A DNA stretch of 64,000 nucleotides, from positions 62,001 to 126,000 of the forward strand of contig DEOB01000002.1 of the NCBI GenBank assembly GCA_002359895.1. Reading direction: 5' to 3'. Position 1 is the first letter of the stretch. The number at the start of each line of letters is the position of its first letter. Origin of the DNA: Stenotrophomonas sp. UBA2629. GTDB lineage: Bacteria; Pseudomonadota; Gammaproteobacteria; Xanthomonadales; Xanthomonadaceae. The position numbers and the translations under genes were made by a program. Positions 55,536 to 64,000 of the stretch are shown piece after piece. The notes beneath the pieces are model-generated. The model saw only the letters and a program-made list of their open reading frames with translations. It searched no databases and was not told the DNA's origin.

Positions 55536-55628
55536 TCGTCTTCAGGCAAGCCGGGCTTAATAGCGGCACGTAGACGAGGCACTGTACACCGCAGTCAATC
55601 GTCGTCATTACATAGCCTGGAGCCATGC

Positions 55629-57044
55629 ATGACCGCCGTAAGCGATGTCGCAAAAAACAAGAGTGGCCCTGGTAAGGTCATCACGGACTGGAAGCCGGAA
55701 GATCCCACCTATTGGGAACAGACCGGTCACCGCGTGGCCACACGCAACCTGGCCATTTCCATCCCCGCATTGATGCTGGCATTTGTCGTCTGGGTGCTGT
55801 TCTCGGCCGTGTCGATCAGCCTGCCGCGCATCGGCTTCAACTTCACCACCGATCAGCTGTTCTGGCTGGTGGCACTGCCCAGTCTCTCCGGCGCCACGTT
55901 ACGCATCTTCTACTCCTTTGTGGTGCCCATCTTCGGTGGGCGCCGCTGGACCGCCATCTCTACCGCGTCATTGTTGCTACCCACCGTCTGGTTGGGCTTC
56001 GCGGTGCAGGACCCCAACACGCCGTTCTGGATCTTCGTCTGCATCGCCATCCTGTGCGGATTCGGTGGCGCCAACTTCTCTTCGTCCATGTCCAACATCT
56101 CCTTCTTCTATCCCAAGCAGCGCCAGGGCATGGCGTTGGGGTTGAATGCGGGTTTGGGCAATGTCGGCGTGTCCGTGTCGCAGCTGGTGGTGCCCTTGGT
56201 CATCACGGTCGGCGTGTTCGGCACGATGGGCGGGGCGCCCCAGCCGTTGGTGGAAGGTAGCGGCCAACTGTTCCTGCAGAACGCCGGCTTCATCTGGGTG
56301 CCTGCCATTGCCATCGCGGCAGTCGCTGCATGGTTCGGCATGAACGACCTGACCAGCGCACGTTCTTCGTTTTCGGAGCAGGCGGTTATTTTCCGCCGTA
56401 AACACAACTGGCTGATGTGCTGGTTGTACATCGGCACGTTTGGCTCCTACATCGGTTTTTCGGCGGGCTTCCCAATGCTGGTCAAGAGCCAGTTCCCGGA
56501 TGTGAACCCGATGACCTACGCGTTCATAGGCCCCTTGCTGGGTGCGTTGATGCGCTCGGTGGGCGGCAGCCTGGCCGACAAGTGGGGCGGGGCGCGGCTG
56601 ACGTTCTGGGTGTTCGCCCTGATGATTGCTGCCGTGTTCGGCGTGCTGCACTTCCTTCCAAGCCATGGCGAGGGCGGCAACTTCTACGGCTTCCTGATCT
56701 CGTTCATGGCGTTGTTCGTGCTGAGCGGCATTGGCAACGGCACCACGTTCCGCATGATCCCGGTGATCTTCCGCACGTTGCATGAGCGCCTGTCGGCCAA
56801 GGCCGATGCACAGGGCAAATCCGACGCCGCACACCAGGCCAGCATCGAATCCGCAGCGGTTGTCGGTTTCTCAGGTGCCATTGGCGCTTACGGCGGCTTC
56901 TTCATTCCCAAGAGCTATGGCTCTTCCATCACCTTGACCGGCAGCCCAGACATGGCGCTGTACGGCTTCATTGCGTTCTACATCACCTGTCTTGTCGTGA
57001 CGTGGTGGTGGTACTACCGGCGTGGGGCCGAAACCCCCTGCTGA
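55629..57044 (+). CDS. narK: Nitrate/nitrite transporter of the NarK family
   Basis: A 471-residue MFS protein with twelve helices. The nitrate signature appears in LCGFGGANFSSSMSNISFFYPKQRQGMALGLNAGLGNVGVSVSQL and again in the second half (GIGNGTTFRMIP, VGFSGAIGAYGGFFIPKSYG). It exchanges nitrate and nitrite across the inner membrane for the reductase encoded next. ATG 55629 gives a polar leader before helix 1. narG starts 69 bases downstream. Confidence 0.95.
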   Translation: MTAVSDVAKNKSGPGKVITDWKPEDPTYWEQTGHRVATRNLAISIPALMLAFVVWVLFSAVSISLPRIGFNFTTDQLFWLVALPSLSGATLRIFYSFVVPIFGGRRWTAISTASLLLPTVWLGFAVQDPNTPFWIFVCIAILCGFGGANFSSSMSNISFFYPKQRQGMALGLNAGLGNVGVSVSQLVVPLVITVGVFGTMGGAPQPLVEGSGQLFLQNAGFIWVPAIAIAAVAAWFGMNDLTSARSSFSEQAVIFRRKHNWLMCWLYIGTFGSYIGFSAGFPMLVKSQFPDVNPMTYAFIGPLLGALMRSVGGSLADKWGGARLTFWVFALMIAAVFGVLHFLPSHGEGGNFYGFLISFMALFVLSGIGNGTTFRMIPVIFRTLHERLSAKADAQGKSDAAHQASIESAAVVGFSGAIGAYGGFFIPKSYGSSITLTGSPDMALYGFIAFYITCLVVTWWWYYRRGAETPC

Positions 57045-57113
57045 CAACGCAATGCACCGCAGCCAGATGACCTACACAGCCACGATGCAGAAGTACGCAA
57101 AGGGAGATTCACC

Positions 57114-60100
57114 ATGAGTTATTTCCTGGATCGCTTGCAGTTTTTCAAGCGTGACCCACAACCCTTTGCCGATGGCCACGGGTTCACAAAAAGCGAAGAT
57201 CGGGACTGGGAGAACAGTTACCGCGCCCGTTGGCAGTACGACAAGATCGTGCGCTCCACTCACGGCGTGAACTGCACCGGTTCCTGCAGCTGGAAGATCT
57301 ACGTCAAAAATGGCCTGGTTACCTGGGAAACCCAGCAGACCGACTACCCGCGCACGCGCCCGGACCTGCCCAATCACGAACCCCGTGGCTGCCCGCGTGG
57401 TGCCAGCTATTCCTGGTACCTGTACAGCGCCAATCGCCTGAAATATCCGTTGGTACGCGGCACGCTGCTGCGCATGTGGCGGCAGGCCCGCAAGACGATG
57501 TCGCCGGTGGAAGCCTGGGCCAGCATCGTTGAGAACCCGGAGAAGTCGCGCGAGTACAAGCGTCGTCGCGGCATGGGCGGTTTCGTGCGGATGTCGTGGG
57601 ACGAAGCCAACGAGATCATCGCCGCCTCCAACCTGCACACCGTGAAGGAATACGGCCCTGATCGCGTGGTCGGATTCTCGCCGATTCCGGCGATGTCGAT
57701 GGTGTCTTACGCAGCCGGCGCACGTTATCTGTCGCTGCTCGGTGGCGCGTGTCTGTCCTTCTACGATTGGTATTGCGATCTGCCGCCTGCATCGCCGCAG
57801 ATATGGGGCGAGCAGACCGACGTGCCGGAATCGGCCGATTGGTACAACAGCCGCTACATCATCGCCTGGGGCTCGAACGTGCCGCAGACGCGCACGCCCG
57901 ACGCGCACTTCTTCACCGAGGCGCGTTACAACGGCACCAAGACCGTGGCGGTCTGCCCGGATTACTCCGAGCTGGCCAAGCTCACTGACCATTGGTTGCA
58001 CCCCAAGCAGGGCACCGATGCGGCGCTGGCTTTTGCGTTCGGCCATGTGATCCTGCGCGAGTTCCACGTCGAGAAGCCCTCACAGTACTTCCAGGATTAC
58101 TGCCGCCAGTATTCGGACATGCCGTTGCTGGTGCGTATAGACCAGCGTGACGATGGTCGTCTGGTGCCGGGCCGCTTCCTGCGCGCCAGCGAGCTGGGCG
58201 GGCTGGGTGAGAGCAACAATCCGGAATGGAAGACGCTGGGCTTTGACGAGATCAGCGGTGATATCACCGTGCCCAATGGTTCCATCGGTTTCCGCTGGGG
58301 CGAGAAGGGCAAGTGGAACATTGAAGAGAAGGCCAGCGACGGCAGCGCCACGCGCCTGCGGCTGAGCCTGGCTGACGTCAAAGACAGCATCGAAGGCGTC
58401 AGCTTCCCGTACTTCGGTGGCATCGAGAACGACGGCTGGACCGCCGCGCCGGTAGAGGAAGTGCTTGAACGCAACATCCCGGTGCGCCGCCTGCAGCTGG
58501 CTGACGGCAGCCACACCTTGGTCGCCACGGTGTACGACCTTCTGCTTGCGCAGTACGGCGTTGATCGCGGCTTTGGTGGCAGCAACGTGGCCAGCAGCTA
58601 TGACGACTATGTGCCCGGCACGCCGGCATGGCAGGAGCGCGTCACCGGCGTGCCGCGTGCTGAAGTGATCGAAATCGCCCGTGAGTTTGCTCGCACGGCA
58701 GACAAGACGCACGGCCGCAGCATGATCATCGTCGGTGCCGGTATGAACCATTGGTTCCATAACGACATGAACTACCGCGGCCTGATCAACATGCTGGTCA
58801 TGTGCGGCTGCGTGGGCCAGACCGGTGGCGGTTGGGCGCACTATGTGGGCCAGGAAAAGCTGCGTCCGCAGACCGGCTGGCAGCCGCTGGCGTTTGGTCT
58901 GGATTGGAGCCGTCCGCCGCGCCAGATGAACGGCACCTCGTTCTTCTACTTCAACACCGGGCAGTGGCGTTACGAAAAACTGCAGGTCAATGAGCTGTTG
59001 TCACCGCTGGCTGATGCCTCCAAGTACAGCGGCAGCTTGGCTGACCTCAACCTGCGTGCCGTGCGCATGGGTTGGTTGCCGTGCGCGCCGCAGCTGGATC
59101 GCAACCCGCTCAAGCTGGTGCGTGAGGCTGAGCAGGCCGGTGTCGCACCGGCTGATTACGCGCTGGGCAAGTTCAAGGATGGCTCGTTGGATTTCGCATT
59201 CGCCGATCCCGACGCCAAGCAGAACCACCCGCGCATGATGTTCATCTGGCGCTCGAATCTGCTGGGTTCTTCGGGCAAGGGCCACGAATACATGCTGCGC
59301 CACCTGCTGGGCACGCGTCATGGCCTGCAAGGCAAGGATCTTGGCGAGATGGGTGCGGTCAAGCCGGAAGAAGTGAAGTGGCGTGATGAGGCACCGGAAG
59401 GCAAGCTCGACCTGCTGGTGACGCTGGATTTCCGCATGTGCACCACCGCGCTGTACTCGGACATCGTGCTGCCGACGGCCACGTGGTACGAGAAGGACGA
59501 CCTCAACACCTCCGACATGCATCCGTTCATCCATCCGCTGTCCAAGGCGGTGGACCCGGCGTGGGAATCACGCAGCGATTGGGAAATCTTCAAGGGTGTT
59601 GCGCGCACGGTCAGCGAGATGGCGCCTGGTGTGCTGGGTGTGGAAAAAGATCTGGTGCTGGTGCCCACCTTGCACGACACGCCCAACGAATTGGGCATGC
59701 CGTTTGGCGTGACCGATTGGAAGAAAGGAGAGTGCGAAGCCATCCCCGGCCAGACCATGCCGACGATGGCAGTTGTCGAGCGCGACTATCCCAATCTCTA
59801 CCGCAAGTTCACCTCGCTGGGCCCGTTGCTGGACAAGCTGGGCAACGGCGGCAAGGGCATGAACTGGGATACCAAGCACGAGGTCGATTTCCTCGGCAAG
59901 CTGAATCACACCGTTCGCGATGATGGCGTCAGTCAGGGCCGCCCGGCCATTGAAACCGCCATTGATGCCTGCGAAGTGATTCTGCATCTGGCACCGGAAA
60001 CCAACGGTCACGTTGCGGTGAAGGCTTGGGAGTCGCTGGGTACGTTCACCGGCCGCGAGCATACGCATCTGGCAGCGGGCAAAGAGCACGAGGCCATCCG

Positions 60101-60857
60101 CTTCCGTGACATCCAGGCGCAGCCGCGCAAGATCATTTCCTCGCCCATCTGGTCCGGTCTGGAAGACGACAACGTCAGCTACAACGCAGGCTACACCAAC
60201 GTGCACGAGTTGATTCCGTGGCGCACCGTTACCGGCCGCCAGCAGTTCTACCAGGATCACGAATGGATGATCGACTTCGGTGAGGCCTTCATGGGCTATC
60301 GCCCGCCGGTGGACACGCGCACGGTAGAGCCGCTGCTCAACAAGCGGTCAAACGGCAACAAGGAGATCGTGCTGAACTGGCTCACCCCGCACCAGAAGTG
60401 GGGAATCCACAGCACCTACAGCGATAACCTGATCATGCAGACGCTGTCGCGCGGTGGCCCCATCGTGTGGATCAGTGAGGACGACGCACGCAGTGCCGGC
60501 ATCGAGGACAACGACTGGATCGAGCTGTTCAACGTCAACGGTGCGATTGCAGCACGTGCGGTGGTCAGTCAGCGCGTGATGCCGGGCATGGCGATGATGT
60601 ATCACGCCCAGGAACGCATCATCAACGTGCCGGGCTCGGAAATTTCCGGAACGCGCGGCGGCATCCATAACTCGGTGACGCGCATCGTGCTCAAACCCAC
60701 CCACATGATTGGCGGCTACGCGCAGCTGTCGTATGGCTTCAACTACTACGGCACCTGCGGCACCAACCGCGACGAATTCGTGATCGTGAGAAAGATGGAC
60801 AAGGTGAATTGGCTGGATGGTGAAGATGCCCTTGTCGACGCACGGGAGGTGGTGTGA
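57114..60857 (+). CDS. narG: Respiratory nitrate reductase alpha subunit
   Basis: A 1247-residue molybdoenzyme reducing nitrate at the cytoplasmic face. The FS0 cluster ligands are in HGVNCTGSCSWKIYVKNG (His, Cys, Cys) near residue 50. GCPRGASYSWYLYSANRLKYP follows. The length matches the family. It binds the bis-MGD cofactor made by the mo genes upstream. ATG 57114 follows AAGGGAGA. It overlaps narH by one base. Confidence 0.97.
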   Translation: MSYFLDRLQFFKRDPQPFADGHGFTKSEDRDWENSYRARWQYDKIVRSTHGVNCTGSCSWKIYVKNGLVTWETQQTDYPRTRPDLPNHEPRGCPRGASYSWYLYSANRLKYPLVRGTLLRMWRQARKTMSPVEAWASIVENPEKSREYKRRRGMGGFVRMSWDEANEIIAASNLHTVKEYGPDRVVGFSPIPAMSMVSYAAGARYLSLLGGACLSFYDWYCDLPPASPQIWGEQTDVPESADWYNSRYIIAWGSNVPQTRTPDAHFFTEARYNGTKTVAVCPDYSELAKLTDHWLHPKQGTDAALAFAFGHVILREFHVEKPSQYFQDYCRQYSDMPLLVRIDQRDDGRLVPGRFLRASELGGLGESNNPEWKTLGFDEISGDITVPNGSIGFRWGEKGKWNIEEKASDGSATRLRLSLADVKDSIEGVSFPYFGGIENDGWTAAPVEEVLERNIPVRRLQLADGSHTLVATVYDLLLAQYGVDRGFGGSNVASSYDDYVPGTPAWQERVTGVPRAEVIEIAREFARTADKTHGRSMIIVGAGMNHWFHNDMNYRGLINMLVMCGCVGQTGGGWAHYVGQEKLRPQTGWQPLAFGLDWSRPPRQMNGTSFFYFNTGQWRYEKLQVNELLSPLADASKYSGSLADLNLRAVRMGWLPCAPQLDRNPLKLVREAEQAGVAPADYALGKFKDGSLDFAFADPDAKQNHPRMMFIWRSNLLGSSGKGHEYMLRHLLGTRHGLQGKDLGEMGAVKPEEVKWRDEAPEGKLDLLVTLDFRMCTTALYSDIVLPTATWYEKDDLNTSDMHPFIHPLSKAVDPAWESRSDWEIFKGVARTVSEMAPGVLGVEKDLVLVPTLHDTPNELGMPFGVTDWKKGECEAIPGQTMPTMAVVERDYPNLYRKFTSLGPLLDKLGNGGKGMNWDTKHEVDFLGKLNHTVRDDGVSQGRPAIETAIDACEVILHLAPETNGHVAVKAWESLGTFTGREHTHLAAGKEHEAIRFRDIQAQPRKIISSPIWSGLEDDNVSYNAGYTNVHELIPWRTVTGRQQFYQDHEWMIDFGEAFMGYRPPVDTRTVEPLLNKRSNGNKEIVLNWLTPHQKWGIHSTYSDNLIMQTLSRGGPIVWISEDDARSAGIEDNDWIELFNVNGAIAARAVVSQRVMPGMAMMYHAQERIINVPGSEISGTRGGIHNSVTRIVLKPTHMIGGYAQLSYGFNYYGTCGTNRDEFVIVRKMDKVNWLDGEDALVDAREVV

Positions 60858-62401
60858 TGAAAGTACGTGCCCAGATCGCGATGGTGTTGAACCTGGACAA
60901 GTGCATCGGCTGCCACACCTGCTCGATCACCTGCAAAAACGTCTGGACCTCACGCGAAGGCGTGGAGTACGCCTGGTTCAACAACGTGGAAACCAAGCCG
61001 GGCATCGGCTACCCCAAGGAATGGGAAAACCAGGACAAGTGGAACGGCGGCTGGGTGCGTACCCGCGCCGGCAAGCTGGTGCCGCGCGCCGGTGGCCGAT
61101 GGCGGATGCTGGCCAAGATTTTTGCCAACCCGGACCTGCCGCAGATTGACGACTACTATGAGCCGTTCGATTTCGACTACCAGCACCTGCATGACGCGCC
61201 GGAAGTGAAGCATCAGCCCACCGCGCGGCCGCGCTCGCTGCTCACCGGCGAGCGCATGGAAAAGATCGAATGGGGCCCGAACTGGGAAGAAATTCTCGGC
61301 ACCGAGTTCTCCAAACGCTCGCGCGATTACAACTTCGACAAGGTGCAGAAGGAGATTTACGGCGCCTTCGAAAAGACCTTCATGATGTACCTGCCGCGCC
61401 TGTGCGAGCACTGCCTCAACCCGGCATGCGTGTCGGCGTGCCCGTCTGGTGCCATCTACAAGCGCGAAGAAGACGGCATCGTGCTGATCGACCAGGACAA
61501 GTGCCGTGGTTGGCGCATGTGTGTGTCGGCCTGCCCGTACAAGAAGATCTATTACAACTGGAAGAGCGGCAAATCCGAGAAGTGCATCTTCTGCTACCCG
61601 CGCATCGAGATGGGCGAGCCCACCGTGTGTTCGGAAACCTGCGTGGGCCGCATCCGCTACCTCGGCGTGATGCTGTACGACGCTGACCGCATTGCCGAAG
61701 CTGCATCGGTGGAAGCGGAGAAGGATCTGTACCAGGCGCACCTGGATATCTTCCTGGACCCGGAAGACCCGGCTGTCATCGCTGCCGCGCGTGCCGAAGG
61801 CATTCCGGACAACTGGCTGGAAGCAGCCAAGCAATCGCCGGTCTACAAACTGGCCATTGACTGGAAGCTGGCGCTGCCGCTGCATCCGGAGTACCGCACG
61901 TTGCCGATGGTCTGGTACGTGCCGCCGTTGTCGCCCATCCAGTCCGCCGCCGAGCGTGGCCATGTCGGCATGAACGGCGAACTGCCGGATGTTGCATCAC
62001 TGCGCATCCCGGTGCGTTACCTGGCCAACATGTTGTCGGCCGGCGATGAAGCACCGGTGGTGCGTGCATTGGAACGGCTGATGGCCATGCGCGCCTGGCG
62101 TCGTGCCAAAAACGTGGACGGCGTTGAAGACCTCAGCGCACTGAACCAGACCGGTTTGACCGTGGCCCAGGCCGAGGACATGTACCGCTACCTGGCCATC
62201 GCCAACTATGAGGACCGCTTCGTGATCCCCAGCAGCCATCGCGAGTATGCCAACGACGCTTACGGCGAACGTGGCGGCTGCGGTTTCACCTTTGGCAATG
62301 GCTGCAACGGTGACAGCCCGGCCGATCTGTTCTCGCAGCGCAAGAGCACCACCTACGCCGTACATCCCAACCGCCAGCATCGTCATGAGGTGGTGAAATG
62401 A
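60857..62401 (+). CDS. narH: Respiratory nitrate reductase beta subunit
   Basis: A 514-residue iron-sulfur subunit. Four cysteine groups are visible: CIGCHTCSITCKNVW, CEHCLNPACVSACPSG, CRGWRMCVSACPYKK (Trp in place of one Cys, as in the [3Fe-4S] site) and CIFCYPRIEMGEPTVCSETC. It carries electrons from NarI to NarG. It overlaps narJ by four bases. Confidence 0.97.
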   Translation: MKVRAQIAMVLNLDKCIGCHTCSITCKNVWTSREGVEYAWFNNVETKPGIGYPKEWENQDKWNGGWVRTRAGKLVPRAGGRWRMLAKIFANPDLPQIDDYYEPFDFDYQHLHDAPEVKHQPTARPRSLLTGERMEKIEWGPNWEEILGTEFSKRSRDYNFDKVQKEIYGAFEKTFMMYLPRLCEHCLNPACVSACPSGAIYKREEDGIVLIDQDKCRGWRMCVSACPYKKIYYNWKSGKSEKCIFCYPRIEMGEPTVCSETCVGRIRYLGVMLYDADRIAEAASVEAEKDLYQAHLDIFLDPEDPAVIAAARAEGIPDNWLEAAKQSPVYKLAIDWKLALPLHPEYRTLPMVWYVPPLSPIQSAAERGHVGMNGELPDVASLRIPVRYLANMLSAGDEAPVVRALERLMAMRAWRRAKNVDGVEDLSALNQTGLTVAQAEDMYRYLAIANYEDRFVIPSSHREYANDAYGERGGCGFTFGNGCNGDSPADLFSQRKSTTYAVHPNRQHRHEVVK

Positions 62402-63078
62402 GCCTGCTCAAATTGATTGGCGTGTTGCTGGATTATCCGCGTGAGGAGCTGTGGCAACACGGTGAGGAGTTGTTGGACGCCTGCGACGACCCCGCGTTGT
62501 CGCCGGCTCGTCGCAAGCAGCTGCAGGCCTTCGTCCGGCAACTGCTGGACAGCGATCCGCTGGATGCGCAGTCGGCGTGGCTGGCCACGTTCGACCGGGG
62601 CAGGGCGATGAGCCTGCTGCTGTTTGAACATATCCACGGCGAGTCGCGCGATCGCGGTCAGGCCATGGTCGATCTGATCGAAGCCTATCGCCGCAACGGC
62701 TTTGAACTGGATGCCCGCGAGCTGCCGGACTACCTGCCGCTGCTGCTGGAATACCTCTCGCACCGGCCGCAGGCAGAGGCCAAGGATTACCTGCATCACG
62801 TCGGCCATATCGCTGGCATGTTGGCCGCGCGTGCAGCCGAGCGCGAACTGCCGCATGTAGTGTTGTTGGAGATTCTGGTTGAAGCAGGCGAGGGCAAGGT
62901 CAACCTTGAACTGCTGCGCCAGCGTGCCAGCGAGGAAGTCCGCGACGACACTGTCGAAGCCATGGATCGCCTCTGGGAAGACGAAGCCGTGCGCTTTGGT
63001 AGCGAAGCGCCATCGCAGGATTGCAAGCCGCCACAACGTTCACCGGCCCGCGCCGTGCAGCAGGAGGCACAGCCATGA
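62398..63078 (+). CDS. narJ: Nitrate reductase assembly chaperone
   Basis: A 226-residue TorD-like helical chaperone needed for cofactor insertion into NarG. Its core contains SLLLFEHIHGESRDRGQAMVDLIEAYRRNGFELDARELPDYLPLLLEYLS. It is translationally coupled on both sides (ATGA overlaps with narH and narI). Confidence 0.94.
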   Translation: MSLLKLIGVLLDYPREELWQHGEELLDACDDPALSPARRKQLQAFVRQLLDSDPLDAQSAWLATFDRGRAMSLLLFEHIHGESRDRGQAMVDLIEAYRRNGFELDARELPDYLPLLLEYLSHRPQAEAKDYLHHVGHIAGMLAARAAERELPHVVLLEILVEAGEGKVNLELLRQRASEEVRDDTVEAMDRLWEDEAVRFGSEAPSQDCKPPQRSPARAVQQEAQP

Positions 63079-63782
63079 GTTACTTCTTCAATCAGTTTGC
63101 CTTCCAGTTCTATCCGTACATCGCTGTGGCCGTGTTGTTGATCGGCAGCTGGGCGCGTTATGACAAGGCCATGTACAGCTGGCGCACGGGCTCCAGCCAG
63201 TTGTTGTCCGACCGCGGCATGCGCATTGGCAGCAATTGCTTCCACATCGGCATCCTGGCGATTCTGGGCGGCCACCTGGTGGGTCTGCTTACGCCGCATG
63301 CGGTGTATGAGCACTTCATCACTTCTTCGCAGAAACAGTTGTTGGCGATGGTGGTGGGCGGGTTCTTCGGCGCACTGTGCTTCATTGGCATTCTAATTCT
63401 GCTGGTGCGTCGCCTGACCAATCCGCGAGTGCGTGCCACCGGCAGCTTTGGTGACACGCTGGTGCTGGTGCTGCTGTTCGCGCAGCTCTGCTTGGGCCTG
63501 ATCAGCATCAAGATCTCTGCCGGCCATATGGATGGTGGCGTGATGGTGATGCTGGCTGAGTGGGCACAACACATCGTCACTTTCCGCGCCGGGGCGGCTG
63601 ACTTCATTACCGACGTGCATTGGGTTTACAAGGCACACATCTTCCTGGGCCTGACCCTGTTCCTGATCGCGCCGTTCACCCGTCTTGTGCATGTGTGGAG
63701 CATTCCGATCAGCTACTTGTGGCGCCCCTACCAGGTGGTGCGTCGTCGTCAGGCCACGCTGCGTTACGGGCCGAAGGAATAA
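63075..63782 (+). CDS. narI: Respiratory nitrate reductase gamma subunit (cytochrome b)
   Basis: A 235-residue membrane subunit with five helices. The haem ligands are two His pairs: FHIGILAILGGHLVG (spacing ten) and VYKAHIFLGLTLFLIAPFTRLVHVW (spacing eighteen), matching the known pattern. It passes electrons from quinol to NarH. ATG 63075 overlaps the narJ stop. Confidence 0.96.
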   Translation: MSYFFNQFAFQFYPYIAVAVLLIGSWARYDKAMYSWRTGSSQLLSDRGMRIGSNCFHIGILAILGGHLVGLLTPHAVYEHFITSSQKQLLAMVVGGFFGALCFIGILILLVRRLTNPRVRATGSFGDTLVLVLLFAQLCLGLISIKISAGHMDGGVMVMLAEWAQHIVTFRAGAADFITDVHWVYKAHIFLGLTLFLIAPFTRLVHVWSIPISYLWRPYQVVRRRQATLRYGPKE

Positions 63783-63785
63783 ACC

Positions 63786-64000
63786 ATGGGAAGCCTGCCA
63801 AGAATCCTGCCGATCACCGTCATTGACTCGGCACAACCCGTGCCAGCCGAAGCCAGCCACCACCACAGCGACGCGGACCAACAAGGCCCGCGCTCGCTGG
63901 GGCAGCCGGCGCCCTGCAGCCTCTTTGTTGGAGACACACCCATCAACGAAGCCGATATCGCCCGCGAAATGCAGCATCACCGCGCCATTCGCCCGGAGCA
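63786..64000 (+). CDS. Parvulin-type peptidyl-prolyl isomerase, N-terminal part only
   Basis: An ORF starting three bases after narI and leaving the window after 71 codons (MGSLPRILPITVIDSAQPVP, then a His/Asp-rich linker, then LFVGDTPINEADIAREMQHHRA). The INEADIAREMQHH stretch matches the N-terminus of NifM/PpiC-type isomerases found downstream of narI in pseudomonads. The catalytic domain is outside the window, so this is inferred from position and the short match. Confidence 0.7.
   Translation, partial: MGSLPRILPITVIDSAQPVPAEASHHHSDADQQGPRSLGQPAPCSLFVGDTPINEADIAREMQHHRAIRPE

Noticed and set aside
1..64000. tRNA/rRNA genes, CRISPR arrays, insertion sequences and prophage genes
   Set aside because: I looked for T-loop-like motifs, regularly spaced repeats, transposase or phage proteins and found none that I could support by eye.

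Overview
The window comes from a gammaproteobacterium of the Xanthomonadaceae, most likely Stenotrophomonas. Three things point there: arginine synthesis by the acetylcitrulline route with a fused N-acetylglutamate kinase/synthase, a lexA2-imuA-imuB-dnaE2 mutagenesis cassette, and a GTAG-headed REP palindrome of the S. maltophilia SMAG type at 3855-3878. Base composition is GC-rich and genes are closely packed, often with ATGA overlaps. I see no tRNA, rRNA, CRISPR array, insertion sequence or prophage.

Layout. 1-7.5 kb: yidD-dihydroorotase-M23 peptidase (minus), a lysine-rich DksA (plus), an MFS transporter with a SufE-family protein, and cysS carrying an unusual low-GC internal segment. 7.6-16.6 kb: a secreted protein and the arginine cluster argF'-argG-argE'-argB/A-GNAT-argC-argH, preceded by a candidate transcription attenuator. 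16.9-21.6 kb: a metallophosphoesterase, an MgtC-like protein, and methionine-salvage genes mtnB-mtnD-mtnC split by two small genes. 21.7-25.5 kb: two paralogous amino-acid permeases and a NUDIX hydrolase. 25.4-25.96 kb: a short duplication separated by a pair of inverted REPs. 25.9-32.3 kb: divergent aconitases acnA and acnB with a vapBC toxin-antitoxin pair between them. 32.6-42.2 kb: a chemotaxis block (MCP-cheR-cheD-cheB, an OB-fold-like secreted protein with a second MCP, cheW and a YcgR-type PilZ protein). Its transcription units each have a flagellar sigma-28-like promoter. 42.2-43.2 kb: a 1-kb gene-free interval with several inverted repeats. 43.2-49.1 kb: lexA2-imuA-imuB-dnaE2 with a 20-bp operator palindrome touching the lexA2 start codon. 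49.2-50.4 kb: three small genes. 50.5-55.5 kb: molybdenum-cofactor genes moaA, moaCB (fused), moeA, moaD, moaE, mobA and an uncharacterised gene. 55.6-64 kb: narK-narGHJI and the beginning of a parvulin-like isomerase gene.

How the genes work together. The mo and nar blocks form one functional unit: molybdopterin made by the first supplies the NarG active site. FNR/Anr-type boxes lie ahead of both blocks, fitting anaerobic induction of nitrate respiration. The chemotaxis block looks like one arm of the flagellar regulon. The mutagenesis cassette is an SOS-type operon with its own repressor. Dispersed GC-rich hairpin repeats fill the intergenic gaps around cysS, argF', argG and the MCP genes.
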